A DNA stretch of 64,000 nucleotides from Nostoc linckia NIES-25 (GCF_002368035.1 NZ_AP018222.1:5619238-5683237), one strand, 5' to 3'; numbered from the stretch's first letter, positions 36,178-44,835 are shown. Made by a program: numbers and translations. The notes: generated from the letters alone by a model not told the origin.

Positions 36178-36411
36178 ATGGTTAAACGCAAGAGTACTTC
36201 TAGTTCTGATTCGATGGAAGGTTGGAATTATGAAGCGAAGGTTATTGAAATAGAGAGTATTATCGCTCGCATTGAGGCGGGTGAGTTGGAATTGGAAGAG
36301 GTTTTTGACCAATTTGGCAAGGCTGTTGAATATTTGCGTCAGTGCGAAAGTTTTTTGCAACAGCGACAGCAACAAGTGGATTTGTTGATTGAAACTTTGA
36401 GCGATGAATAA
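36178..36411 (+). CDS. xseB: Exodeoxyribonuclease VII small subunit
   Basis: 77 residues, the usual length. It is a helical hairpin protein that binds the C-terminal region of XseA to form active exonuclease VII. Recognised by EAKVIEIESIIARIEAGELE, then LEEVFDQFGKAVEYLRQCE, then a Gln-rich end. In most cyanobacteria it directly follows xseA; here the upstream neighbour is an xseA 3' remnant (36043-36147) and a Uma2 gene on the other strand. It may therefore have lost its operon promoter and rely on a local one. Confidence 0.92.
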   Translation: MVKRKSTSSSDSMEGWNYEAKVIEIESIIARIEAGELELEEVFDQFGKAVEYLRQCESFLQQRQQQVDLLIETLSDE

Positions 36412-36532
36412 TAGCTGTCAGGTTTAAGTTAGAAAATAATTCACTGGAAAGCTTTTTTTATTTTCTATAGTCTATGTAGATTATTTGATTCGTTTGTGTT
36501 TACAGCAATTTGCAGTTGAATAGACCACAGTA

Positions 36533-36557
36533 GGGGCACAACAATGTTGTGCCCTTA
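36533..36557. repeat. Palindromic repeat, GGGCACAACAATGTTGTGCCC type
   Basis: A 10-bp stem with a minimal loop, a member of the same family as the hairpins at 40758 and 44261, where paired stem bases differ together. It is non-coding and sits beside a MITE-like element. Confidence 0.6.
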
Positions 36558-36564
36558 CGATAAT

Positions 36565-36724
36565 TTAACGTGAGTTCGACGGCTCTAAAAACCCCACTTC
36601 CATTCCTCTCCCCCACAGGGAGAGAGGCTTTGAAACCTTAATTTTTTCGTTGGAAACTAAAAATATTTCTGCCCCTCTCCGCCTCGGAGAGGGGTTGGGG
36701 AAAGGTTCATCGAACTCACGTTAA
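36565..36724. mobile_element. MITE-like element, TTAACGTGAGTTCGA ends
   Basis: A 160-bp segment with perfect 15-bp inverted ends (TTAACGTGAGTTCGA / TCGAACTCACGTTAA), extended outward imperfectly. Inside are CTCTCCCCCACAGGGAGAG and CCTCTCCGCCTCGGAGAGG hairpins. It is the same family as 19847-20149. No gene; the rest of the gap (36412-37053) is AT-rich upstream DNA of the sucrose phosphatase gene. Confidence 0.7.
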
Positions 36725-37053
36725 TTTAGTATTCAAGTATGTATTCCATCCAAATGAAAAGCGCTGTAAATCATAAAACCCTAGCGTTCATCAAGTCTGC
36801 GTGCTGGATTTACGGCTAAAACTCTCAGTTGCAGAGTTTAGTGAACTCTCTTTCGCTTCAGCAATCAACATAACCAGATCTGGTTATTTTTGACTTTTGA
36901 AAAAATTCTTGCACTAGTAAGAATACATAAAAGCCAAAATCTGGTAAATTAACTCGGAACCTTTTGTCAATAATTCCTATTGACAGATTTTATCTGCCAA
37001 TTTTTAGTTTCTCAAGCATTTCTGCAACTACCAACTTGGGGTAAATCAAAATT

Positions 37054-37815
37054 ATGAAACCATTTCTTTTTGTAACCGACCTGGATGACACCCTTGTATA
37101 TCGCACTGTGGGTAATGACGACGCTTTGCCAAAGTTGAACCAACTGCTGAACCAACATCGTGAAGAATACGGCACTAAAATTGTTTATTCTACTGGGCGA
37201 TCGCCTCAGCTTTACCAAGAACTCCAACTTCAAAAAAATCTTTTGCAACCAGATGCTCTAGTCCTTGCTGTAGGAACAGAAATCTACCTTGATGGCAGTA
37301 ATACTCCAGATTCGAGTTGGTCAGAAATTCTCTCCCCTGGTTGGGATCGCGAACTCATCTTATCCGTAACCGAGACTTTCCCTGAATTAAAGCTGCAACC
37401 AGAGTCAGAACAGCGTGCTTTTAAAGTAAGTTTTTTTGTTCCTCAAGAAATAGCGGTCAGCATCTTACCCCAACTTGAGGCGGAGTTGGATAAATTTAAA
37501 TTAAATGTAAAGTTAATCTACAGTAGCGGAATAGACCTTGACATTGTACCCCTTACCAGCGATAAAGGTCAAGCAATGCAATTTTTACGCCAAAAGTGGA
37601 AATTTGCAGCAGAACAAACAGTTGTCTGTGGTGATTCAGGTAATGATATTGCTTTATTTGCTGTAGGCAACGAAAGGGGAATCATAGTCGGTAATGCTCG
37701 AAAAGAGTTACTCCAGTGGCACAACGAGTATCCGGCTGACCATCGTTACCTAGCACAAGATTTTTGTGCGGGTGGAATTCTGGAAGGATTAAAATATTTT
37801 GGTTTTTTAGAATGA
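37054..37815 (+). CDS. spp: Sucrose-phosphate phosphatase
   Basis: 253 residues, a HAD-superfamily phosphatase of the sucrose-phosphatase type. It removes phosphate from sucrose 6-phosphate, the last step of sucrose synthesis, in the cytosol. HAD motif I is FVTDLDDTLVY (nucleophile and acid/base Asp), motif II is VYSTGRSP, the Lys of motif III is in LTSDKGQAMQFL, and motif IV is VVCGDSGNDIALF. The cap domain lies between. Sucrose matters in filamentous cyanobacteria for salt tolerance and for carbon supply to heterocysts. Its TGA overlaps the ATG of ruvA, so the two are translationally coupled although unrelated in function. Confidence 0.93.
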   Translation: MKPFLFVTDLDDTLVYRTVGNDDALPKLNQLLNQHREEYGTKIVYSTGRSPQLYQELQLQKNLLQPDALVLAVGTEIYLDGSNTPDSSWSEILSPGWDRELILSVTETFPELKLQPESEQRAFKVSFFVPQEIAVSILPQLEAELDKFKLNVKLIYSSGIDLDIVPLTSDKGQAMQFLRQKWKFAAEQTVVCGDSGNDIALFAVGNERGIIVGNARKELLQWHNEYPADHRYLAQDFCAGGILEGLKYFGFLE

Positions 37816-38450
37816 TTAGCTATCTCAAAGGAATCGTTGCTGGTATTCAAACAATTGGTAATCGCACTGTTTTGACTTTGGAAGTCAATGGCTTGGGGTA
37901 TGATTTGCAAGTTCCTCAACGCTTGGCACAGCAGTTACCAGATTCAGGCGGAGTGGCGCAAATTTTTACCCATTTGCAAATTCGGGAAGAAGTGCCATTT
38001 CTATATGGCTTTGCTTCTCCATCTGAACGCGACTTATTTCGCCACCTATTGACTGTTAGCGGTATTGGTGCAGCCTTAGCGATCGCTCTATTGGACACCT
38101 TGGAACTACCAGATTTAGTCCAAGCAATTATCGCCGGCAATACCCAAATCTTAATTCAAGCCCCCGGTGTCGGCAAGAAAATTGCCGAACGCATCTGTTT
38201 AGAACTGAAAAGCAAATTGATCGAGTGGCGCAAATCAGCAGGGTTCTTCGTCGCCACAGGCGGCCCTGCACCAGGAATTCTCGAAGAAGTGCAAATGACG
38301 CTGTTTGCTTTAGGGTATACTGCCCATGAAGTCAGTCACGCCTTGCACGTGGTAAGTGAAGACATCGGACTACCAAAAGACGCCTATGTAGAAGATTGGA
38401 TTAAACAAGCGATCGCTCATCTCAGTAGTAGCGAACAAGTTGGTTATTAG
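37812..38450 (+). CDS. ruvA: Holliday junction branch migration protein RuvA
   Basis: 212 residues from ATG at 37812, which overlaps the preceding stop codon (ATGA). The upstream in-frame ATG at 37764 lies inside the phosphatase gene and does not fit the family start MISYLKGIV. RuvA tetramers bind Holliday junctions and load RuvB. Features: the N-terminal OB fold (VNGLGYDLQVP, EEVPFLYGF), the helix-hairpin-helix motifs (LLTVSGIGAALAIALL and IQAPGVGKKIAERICLELK), and the flexible C-terminal RuvB-contact domain (LFALGYTAHEVSHAL). Confidence 0.96.
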   Translation: MISYLKGIVAGIQTIGNRTVLTLEVNGLGYDLQVPQRLAQQLPDSGGVAQIFTHLQIREEVPFLYGFASPSERDLFRHLLTVSGIGAALAIALLDTLELPDLVQAIIAGNTQILIQAPGVGKKIAERICLELKSKLIEWRKSAGFFVATGGPAPGILEEVQMTLFALGYTAHEVSHALHVVSEDIGLPKDAYVEDWIKQAIAHLSSSEQVGY

Positions 38451-38548
38451 TCATTGGTCATTAATCATTAGTCATTGGTCATTAGTTATTTCTCCCCACC
38501 TCCCCATCTCCCCATCTCCCCATCTCCCCATCTCCCCACCTCCCCACT
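38451..38548. repeat. Short tandem repeats (TCATTGG-type and CTCCCCAT-type)
   Basis: Two adjoining simple repeats fill the ruvA-bioF gap: GTCATTGGTCATTA units followed by CTCCCCATCTCCCCATCTCC units running to the bioF ATG. The reverse complement of the same pair occurs at about 62727-62818. These are the short tandem repeats known from Nostocales intergenic DNA. Confidence 0.8.
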
Positions 38549-39721
38549 ATGCCCCATGACCCTTATGCTTGGATAGAAAAATCTCTGGCAACAATTCATC
38601 GGGCGGATTGGTATCGTTCAGTACAAACTATCGACGGTCGTCCGGGTGCAACGGTGGTTTTAGCTGGGCAAGAGGTAATTAATTTTGCCAGTAATGATTA
38701 TTTGGGATTGGCTGGGGATGAACGTTTGATGACAGCGGCGATCGCTGCTATTGAAGAATTTGGTACTGGTAGTACTGGTTCTAGATTACTCAGTGGGCAT
38801 CGTAAATTACATAGAGAATTAGAAAAGGCGATCGCATCTACCAAACAAACTGAAGATGCCTTGGTATTTAGTTCCGGGTATCTAGCTAATTTGGGTGCAA
38901 TTACCGCTTTGGTAGGCAAGCGGGATTTAATTTTATCTGACCAATACAATCATTCCAGTTTGAAAAATGGGGCGATTCTGTGCGGTGCAGCAGTTGTGGA
39001 ATATCCGCACTGTGATGTTGTCGCACTTAAAACTCAGTTAAGTCAACAGCGGCAAAATTACCGACGCTGTTTGATTTTGACTGATAGCGTCTTCAGCATG
39101 GATGGCGATTTATGTCCAATGCCAGCACTTTTGGATCTCGCTGATGAATTTAACTGTATGCTGCTAGTTGATGAAGCTCATGCCACTGGGATATTAGGAA
39201 AAACTGGTGCTGGATGTGTTGAATATTTTGGATGTACGGGAAAGCCCTTAATTCAAATTGGTACTTTGAGTAAAGCTTTAGGTAGTTTAGGCGGGTATGT
39301 AGCGGGAAGTAGCGTCTTAATCGATTTTTTAAGGAACCGCGCACCTAGTTGGATTTACACCACTGGACTTTCACCTGCTGATACAGCCGCAGCCTTAGCA
39401 GCGATCGAGATAGTGCAACAAGAACCGCAACGCCGCGCCCAATTGTGGGAGAATGTCCGTTACTTAAAAGCTTTGCTCGAACATCTACCTAATTTAAAAT
39501 TACTGCCTTCAGAATCACCCATATTATGTTTTCAATTGCCTAATGCTACAGATGCACTCAAGGCTGGAAAGTACCTCAGAGATGCTGGCATTTTTGCCCC
39601 AGCAATTCGTCCGCCCACAGTGCCCACAAGTCGCATCAGAATATCTCTAATGGCAACTCATGAAGCAGCGCATATTCAAAAATTGGTAGCGGTGGTGAAA
39701 GAAATGGGGAGTGGGGAGTAG
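38549..39721 (+). CDS. bioF: 8-amino-7-oxononanoate synthase
   Basis: 390 residues, a PLP-dependent alpha-oxoamine synthase. BioF condenses pimeloyl-ACP (or CoA) with alanine in biotin synthesis. Signatures: NFASNDYLGLAG, FGTGSTGSRLLSGHRKLH, the glycine-rich FSSGYLANLGAI, the cofactor-contacting DEAHATGILG, and the Schiff-base Lys in GTLSKALGSLGGYVAG. The C-terminal TSRIRISLMATHE is also typical. Related KBL and serine palmitoyltransferase enzymes share the fold, but the length and motifs favour BioF. The start at 38549 follows a run of simple repeats, so its RBS is not obvious. Confidence 0.9.
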   Translation: MPHDPYAWIEKSLATIHRADWYRSVQTIDGRPGATVVLAGQEVINFASNDYLGLAGDERLMTAAIAAIEEFGTGSTGSRLLSGHRKLHRELEKAIASTKQTEDALVFSSGYLANLGAITALVGKRDLILSDQYNHSSLKNGAILCGAAVVEYPHCDVVALKTQLSQQRQNYRRCLILTDSVFSMDGDLCPMPALLDLADEFNCMLLVDEAHATGILGKTGAGCVEYFGCTGKPLIQIGTLSKALGSLGGYVAGSSVLIDFLRNRAPSWIYTTGLSPADTAAALAAIEIVQQEPQRRAQLWENVRYLKALLEHLPNLKLLPSESPILCFQLPNATDALKAGKYLRDAGIFAPAIRPPTVPTSRIRISLMATHEAAHIQKLVAVVKEMGSGE

Positions 39722-39737
39722 GAAAAGCAAAATAAAG

Positions 39738-40442
39738 TTAAAAAGAAATTATTTTGCGATCGCGTAAAAACTTACCAGTTATATTGCGTGGAGCATCAGT
39801 AGCCAACCAGATTGCAGTATCGGCTCCTTGTTCTGGCGATCGCGGTGCTGATGACCCACCCATATCCGTTTTCACCCACCCCGGACAAATGGAATTTACA
39901 ACGATACCTTTGGAGTGCAAAGCTTGTGCCAGCATAATTGTTGCGCCATTCAATGCCAGCTTCGATAGGCAATAACTTGGGACATCGGCAGATAAATCTG
40001 ACAATGCTCCATAACCGCTGGAAACGTTAACAACTCTAGCATTTGGGGATTTCTCCAACAGAGGTAAAAATGCCTGCACCATCCGAATTGGGCCAAACGT
40101 GTTGGCATTCATCGTGGAATCGAGCAACTCACGGTCAATGGTGAGAATACTTACATTATTGTCTGGATAAACACCCGCATTATTAATCAAAACATCTAAG
40201 CGATCGCTCGTTTGGTGCAGGGTTTTTACAGCTTCATTGATGGAGCGATCGTCAGCCACATCCAATTCGATAGGAATTACCTTTCCTTGGAGTTTCTGGG
40301 CTGCAAGTTTTGCGTTATCAAGCGATCGCGAAGTAATAATCACTTCATAGTCCTTTGCCAGTAGACCTTGAGCGATCGCAAGCCCAATCCCTCGGTTACC
40401 ACCTGTAACTAATGCCCGTTTATCTTGTATCGGTTCCACCAC
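39738..40442 (-). CDS. Short-chain dehydrogenase/reductase (SDR)
   Basis: 234 residues, a classical SDR. The NAD(P)-binding TGGNRGIGLAIA is at the N-terminus, LINNAGVY marks the active-site scaffold, the catalytic Ser is in VNVSSGYGAL and the Tyr/Lys pair in YCLSK. ICPGWVKTDMGG is the usual post-active-site turn. NADPH use is suggested by the Arg in TSRSLDN. These enzymes reduce or oxidise carbonyls or alcohols of many small molecules; the substrate cannot be told from sequence. It is convergent with bioF, separated by 16 bp. Confidence 0.9.
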   Translation of the reverse strand: MVEPIQDKRALVTGGNRGIGLAIAQGLLAKDYEVIITSRSLDNAKLAAQKLQGKVIPIELDVADDRSINEAVKTLHQTSDRLDVLINNAGVYPDNNVSILTIDRELLDSTMNANTFGPIRMVQAFLPLLEKSPNARVVNVSSGYGALSDLSADVPSYCLSKLALNGATIMLAQALHSKGIVVNSICPGWVKTDMGGSSAPRSPEQGADTAIWLATDAPRNITGKFLRDRKIISF

Positions 40443-40721
40443 AGTAATTACCCTCCAGTTATAGTTGGCAAAAAATATAACAGGCTGTTACCTGTTACCT
40501 ATTCCCTGCCATATCAACATTCTAGATATCTGCATGGGGATTTAAACTCTAATGCAACAAGCATATTCTGTTCATACAAAATCCCAGCCCTTGGCCGAAA
40601 ATCATCAACTAGCATAAGGACTGGGTTGCAATTGTTAACTGTGAACTGTCAACAGTCAACGCTTTAAGGTGTTGTTTATTTTTTGGAGTTTCTTTAGAAC
40701 GGACGGCTACCTCGAAGGCTA

Positions 40722-40825
40722 ATACCGTTTCACTTTAATGATGATACAAATACGTTGGTAGGGGCACGGCAATGCCGTGCCCTTACGCGAAATCTATATG
40801 TATCAGGCTTTTAGTGAAATGGTAT
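40722..40825. mobile_element. Small MITE-like element with ATACCRTTTCACT ends
   Basis: A 104-bp segment with imperfect ~27-bp inverted ends (ATACCGTTTCACTTTAATGA and, reverse-complemented, ATACCATTTCACTAAAAGCC, each followed inward by TGATACA after a short variable stretch). The palindrome GGCACGGCAATGCCGTGCC lies inside (40758-40786). Confidence 0.6.
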
Positions 40826-40936
40826 AACCCGTTTGAGAATACGGGTTGCATTGGGATAAAATTCAGGACGGTAGTGAGCTGTTGCCTGGTTATCCCAATA
40901 AAGCAGGTTGATACTCAGCACTCAAGGCTAAGATTT

Positions 40937-41121
40937 AGGACTTACGCACTGACGGTAAATACAAAATATGCAGTGCTTGAAAAAACCACATCTATCGTAG
41001 GGAACATTGCTGTGCCCCTACAGTGCGGGTTTACGTATTATCAAGAAACGTCTATCAAAGGATAAAACGACCTATTTTCGTGAATGCCTACGATGATTAA
41101 TTTGTACAGTGCGTAAGTCCT
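40937..41121. mobile_element. MITE-like element, AGGACTTACGCACTG ends
   Basis: A 185-bp element with perfect 15-bp inverted ends (AGGACTTACGCACTG / CAGTGCGTAAGTCCT) and 7-bp direct repeats AAGATTT immediately outside (40930-40936 and 41122-41128). Inside is a damaged copy of the GTAGGGGCAC palindrome (40997-41021). It ends 5 bp past the stop of the TauD-type gene, and the right target repeat overlaps that stop codon. A relative in the opposite orientation lies at 44165-44347. Confidence 0.75.
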
Positions 41122-41126
41122 AAGAT

Positions 41127-42089
41127 TTATGAAAGTACTGGTTCTGCTTGCTTAGACTCAGCTTTCTGCGTGAAGACACTTGGTACTTCTGCGCTGAACG
41201 CCTCACCTTGAACCACTTCTGAACGGAAACCATCAACCCCTACTGGAACATCACCAGTGATAGTGGTGCGATACAGAAGACGCTCGACATCCAAATCATC
41301 CAAATCTTGGGGAGCTAAATGTACTGTAGCGCGGTTGTCCCAAAAGGCGATATCACCGTTGTTCCAACGGAAGCGAGTAGTGTAGGCAGGCTTGGTGATT
41401 TGGTTAAAGAACAACTCCAGCAAGAGCTTACTTTCTTGTGGTGACACGTTAACAATGTGGGAAGTGAAGCCAGGGTTAACGAACAACGCACGTTCACCAG
41501 TCTCAGGATGAACCCTGACGACTGGATGAATGGAAACCAGAGGATTAACAGCAATGCGCTCAGAGAATTTGGAGTTTTGAGGCTGATACCCGCCCCCATT
41601 GAAGCGATGTTCCGCTTTCAATGTGTCTGCTAGCGCCCGTAGAGGTGCTGATAGTCCCTCATAAGCAGCAACAAGATTGCTCCACTGGGTGTCACCACCA
41701 AAACTGGGGACATTAACTGCGCGTAAAACTGATGCTGCTGGTGGGTTAATTGCTGCCGTTACGTCTGTATGCCAAGGGCCTCCACTGCGAAAACCATACT
41801 GCTTTTCATAAAGCTTACGGTCTACAGGTTTGATCTGAGGAAATCCTGGAACTGGCTCAGGTTCTCCCAGGGGATGGGCGAAAGTTACTTCACCAAAACG
41901 AGATGTGAATTCGACCTGTGCAGCATGATCGATGTTCTGACCGCGAAAGAACACAACTTTCCACTTCAATAGCGCTTTACGAATTTCTTTGACTTGCTCG
42001 TCAGCAAGAGGACGGGAAAGGTCTACACCGCCGATTTCGGCACCGATGAAACCAGCTACTTGTTTAACTTCTATATGCTTGTAGCCCAT
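41127..42089 (-). CDS. TauD/TfdA-family Fe(II)/2-oxoglutarate dioxygenase
   Basis: 320 residues. The family couples decarboxylation of 2-oxoglutarate to hydroxylation of substrates such as taurine, alkylsulfonates or aryloxyacids. The iron site is visible: H and D in GPWHTDVTAAINPPAASVLR and the distal His in RATVHLAPQDL. The 2-oxoglutarate-binding Arg is in RLLYRTTITGD. The N-terminal GFIGAEIGGVDLSRPLADEQ is also typical. Many relatives are annotated as taurine dioxygenase, but no sulfonate transporter is nearby, so the substrate is left open. A MITE-like element abuts its 3' end. It appears monocistronic. Confidence 0.9.
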   Translation of the reverse strand: MGYKHIEVKQVAGFIGAEIGGVDLSRPLADEQVKEIRKALLKWKVVFFRGQNIDHAAQVEFTSRFGEVTFAHPLGEPEPVPGFPQIKPVDRKLYEKQYGFRSGGPWHTDVTAAINPPAASVLRAVNVPSFGGDTQWSNLVAAYEGLSAPLRALADTLKAEHRFNGGGYQPQNSKFSERIAVNPLVSIHPVVRVHPETGERALFVNPGFTSHIVNVSPQESKLLLELFFNQITKPAYTTRFRWNNGDIAFWDNRATVHLAPQDLDDLDVERLLYRTTITGDVPVGVDGFRSEVVQGEAFSAEVPSVFTQKAESKQAEPVLS

Positions 42090-42680
42090 GTAAATTCTCC
42101 AGAGTTCGATCTGTAGGGTAGTGTTTACACTCGTCTGTTTCCCTTGGAATTACAATTTTGCTGATATTCTGATAGCAAAATTCTGATGTTGGGAGCATAA
42201 CTGAGAGTCAGTAGACTGAAAAGTTTTCCAGAAGCTTTACCAGTACTTCATTTTCACTTGGGAATACAAGGAGTCGAAATCAGCTTTGAACATAGATTTC
42301 AAGCATTTTTATTCTGAGTGGACTTTCAGGGCAATGTCTAAGACAAGCCGCTTTGCGTCTACGTTTGCGGCCGCGATCGAAAGTCCCAATAAAAATGGCT
42401 GAAACCCCTATGATTTCGTCAACTTCCAAAAGTTTTTGGTCTACTGAAAGTATCATACACTATTCCGATAGATTTACTGTAATATGCATTTAGTAAATAT
42501 TAATTTTCTGTGTTTTTGCAGCTATGGCAGGGAATAGGCAATAGGGAAATCCTAGTAATTAAAATTAGGGGATTCAAAAAAGGACGTATTGAAACATCAA
42601 AATCTTCGGGTAGGGAAAAGGTTAAAGGGGAAAGGGAAAATACCAAACCTTTCCCCCTTTTCCTGACTTTTTACAGAAGT
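42090..42680. other. Intergenic region upstream of the TauD-type gene
   Basis: About 590 bp. It carries the promoter of the minus-strand TauD-type gene and the 3' flank of the MFS gene. Near 42600-42690 there is a degenerate AAAGGGGAAAGGG / CCTTTCCCCC tract ending CAGAAGTCTATTG, a partial relative of the element at 25695-25819. No gene is seen. Confidence 0.4.
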
Positions 42681-43964
42681 CTATTGCTTATTGCCTATTG
42701 CGATCCAACGGCTGACTGCTGGCAATTGTGTAGAGAACCATAGCGAACCTAAGATACTCATACTGCCACAAACAATTAAGGCATTAGTCGCACCAAAATT
42801 ATCTGCTAAAGTTCCAGCTAACAGATTCCCAAAAGGCATCATACCCACCATTGCTAGGGCATAAAAACTCATTACCCGTCCGCGTTTATCTTCGGCAACT
42901 AGGGTTTGGATAATCATATTACTACTGGTAATCAGAAGGATGGCAAAGCAGCCTACAAACACCAATATGATTATGGACAGCCCAACTTGACGCGATAGTG
43001 AGAAGAAGATGGTACTCATACCAATCAAGGCTTGAGCCACTACAATCAAACGCTCTAAGCCCAAAATTCCTCGTCTGACACTCAGATACAAACAAGCAAG
43101 CAAAGAACCAATCGGTGCTGAGGTGCTGAGGTGAGCCATCGTAGTTGCATCTCCATTTAAAACCTTAGCTGCGAAGATAGGCATGAGTGCAATATGAGAC
43201 ATTCCGACTAAACCCTGTAACGCTAGTACTAATAAAATTGCTCTAATCGGCTGGAATTGGGACACATATTCAAAGCCCTCCCGCAATTTTTCAAAAGTAT
43301 CGCTCAGGTTTGTAAGGGTCTGCGTGGGTCTGGCTTTCAGCCGCATGGCTAGCAGAGTCAAGATGGCGGGAATGTAGCTAAGGGTATCGTAGAGAAAACA
43401 ATATTTCACCCCTAGCGTGCCAATCAAAATTCCCCCCATAGCGGGTCCCAATACCGAAGAGGAACTTAACATCACTGAATTCAAGGCGATCGCATTACTC
43501 CAATCAGCCCGGTCATCTACGGTTTCGGTGACGATTGTATGACGCACCGGCATATCTAATCCCTTGAGCAAACCATTGAGAACGCTCAGTATTAATAGGA
43601 TGGGAAACGTAATCCAATTTGTAAAGGTCAGAATCGTTAAAGCCAGGGAAACGCCAATTCCCAATATCTGCACCAGCATTAACAACTCCCGACGACTCCA
43701 GCGATCGGACAATACACCTGAAAAGGGAATCAGTAATAACGTAGGTAAAAATTGCACAAACCCTGCAACTCCCAACAACCAGGCAGAGTTAGTCAAATCG
43801 TATACCAGCCAAGGAATAGTTAACTGCTGGGTCATAAATGTCCCAGACAATGATAGTAACTGTCCTCCAAAAAACAGCCGAAAATTACGCCAGCGAAAGG
43901 CAGGTAAATAGTGATAAGTGATATTACTGGCGCGATCGCCTAGTTGCCTGTTCCAAATTTTCAT
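42681..43964 (-). CDS. MFS transporter (MFS_3/enterobactin-exporter-like)
   Basis: 427 residues with about 12 hydrophobic segments. The sequence FRWRNFRLFFGGQLLSLSG at the N-terminus and the loop motif GVLSDRWSRRELL are typical of the MFS_3/EntS-like group. A second such loop, LVAEDKRGRVMSFYALA, precedes the last helices. These proteins export siderophores, drugs or metabolites across the inner membrane by proton antiport; the cargo here is unknown. There is no adjacent biosynthetic cluster or regulator. The gene stands alone, with the TauD-type gene downstream on the same strand 590 bp away. Confidence 0.88.
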   Translation of the reverse strand: MKIWNRQLGDRASNITYHYLPAFRWRNFRLFFGGQLLSLSGTFMTQQLTIPWLVYDLTNSAWLLGVAGFVQFLPTLLLIPFSGVLSDRWSRRELLMLVQILGIGVSLALTILTFTNWITFPILLILSVLNGLLKGLDMPVRHTIVTETVDDRADWSNAIALNSVMLSSSSVLGPAMGGILIGTLGVKYCFLYDTLSYIPAILTLLAMRLKARPTQTLTNLSDTFEKLREGFEYVSQFQPIRAILLVLALQGLVGMSHIALMPIFAAKVLNGDATTMAHLSTSAPIGSLLACLYLSVRRGILGLERLIVVAQALIGMSTIFFSLSRQVGLSIIILVFVGCFAILLITSSNMIIQTLVAEDKRGRVMSFYALAMVGMMPFGNLLAGTLADNFGATNALIVCGSMSILGSLWFSTQLPAVSRWIAIGNKQ

Positions 43965-44164
43965 GAGCAGAATTTTAATCTGTACTGCTAACTGTTAGTT
44001 AAGCTAACAATTATATGATAATCGCATAGTTTACCGCCGCAGGCATCGCTTATTTGGCTGTGTAAGGGTATCTTTATTGCTGAAGCAACTGGTCAATTAG
44101 AGTATGTCACGTTTAACTTTCAATTTTGGCGATCGCATACATATAGCACGAGGCAGAAGGCAGT

Positions 44165-44347
44165 AGGACTTACGCACTGTACAAATTAATCATCATGTGA
44201 ATTTCATAGGTCGTTTCAGGCTTTTATTAATGATTATTCGATCGTAAATAGACCCTCGGTGTAAGGGCACAGCAGTGCTGTGCCCCTACGACAAATGTGG
44301 TTTTTTAATTAATTATATTTTGTATTTCTTGTCAATGCGTAAGTCCT
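44165..44347. mobile_element. MITE-like element, AGGACTTACGCA ends (second copy)
   Basis: A 183-bp element, inverted relative to 40937-41121, sharing the ends (TAGGACTTACGCACTGT / reverse-complement TAGGACTTACGCATTGA) and internal blocks such as AAAACCACAT and AACGACCTAT. It contains the intact palindrome GGCACAGCAGTGCTGTGCC (within 44261-44289). It ends 5 bp beyond the stop codon of the response regulator gene. No clear target duplication. Confidence 0.7.
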
Positions 44348-44352
44348 ATCTA

Positions 44353-44832
44353 CTAAAAAGTTGGCAATTGGTTAAACAAAACCCAATAAAAACCAAGCTG
44401 TTGGACTGCTTGGTTGAATTGTTCAAAATCTACAGGTTTAACGATGTAACTATTCACCCCAAACTGGTAACTCTCGATCATGTCTCGGTCTTCAGCGGAA
44501 GAGGTCAGCACTACAATCGGAATTTTTTGCGTGCGGGGATCGGACTTGATTTGGCGCAAAACTTCTAATCCGCTTACCTTTGGTAGTTTCAAATCCAACA
44601 AAATCACTTTTGGTTGATTCGTTATGGTGCGGTGGGCATATTCCCCCTGGCAAAAAATAAAATCTAGAGCTGCTGCTCCGTCCTTAAGCAGTTGAATTTG
44701 ATTGCCAATTCTGGCGCGACGCAATGCTCGAATAGTCAGTTCGGCATCAGTGGGATTATCTTCCACTAAGAGAATGGAAATTGGTTGCTCGGAAGGTGGG
44801 TCAGTGGAGCGATCGCTTGGTTGGTAAATCAT
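44353..44832 (-). CDS. Rcp1-like single-domain response regulator
   Basis: 159 residues, a stand-alone receiver of the group that includes cyanobacterial phytochrome partner Rcp1. Phosphoryl-site residues are visible: acidic pair in ILLVEDNPTDAEL, phospho-Asp in VILLDLKLPKVSG, Thr/Ser in VVLTSSAED and Lys in IVKPVDF. The ATG lies 3 bp after the stop of the giant kinase gene on the same strand, so the two form an operon and the kinase, which has no receiver of its own, is the probable phosphodonor. There is no output domain; it would act by protein contact or phosphorelay. Confidence 0.92.
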   Translation of the reverse strand: MIYQPSDRSTDPPSEQPISILLVEDNPTDAELTIRALRRARIGNQIQLLKDGAAALDFIFCQGEYAHRTITNQPKVILLDLKLPKVSGLEVLRQIKSDPRTQKIPIVVLTSSAEDRDMIESYQFGVNSYIVKPVDFEQFNQAVQQLGFYWVLFNQLPTF

Positions 44833-44835
44833 GGG

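Noticed and set aside
42510..42743. 77-codon ORF upstream of the TauD-type gene
   Set aside because: It crosses a repeat tract and the 3' end of the MFS gene on the other strand; no supporting RBS or domain.
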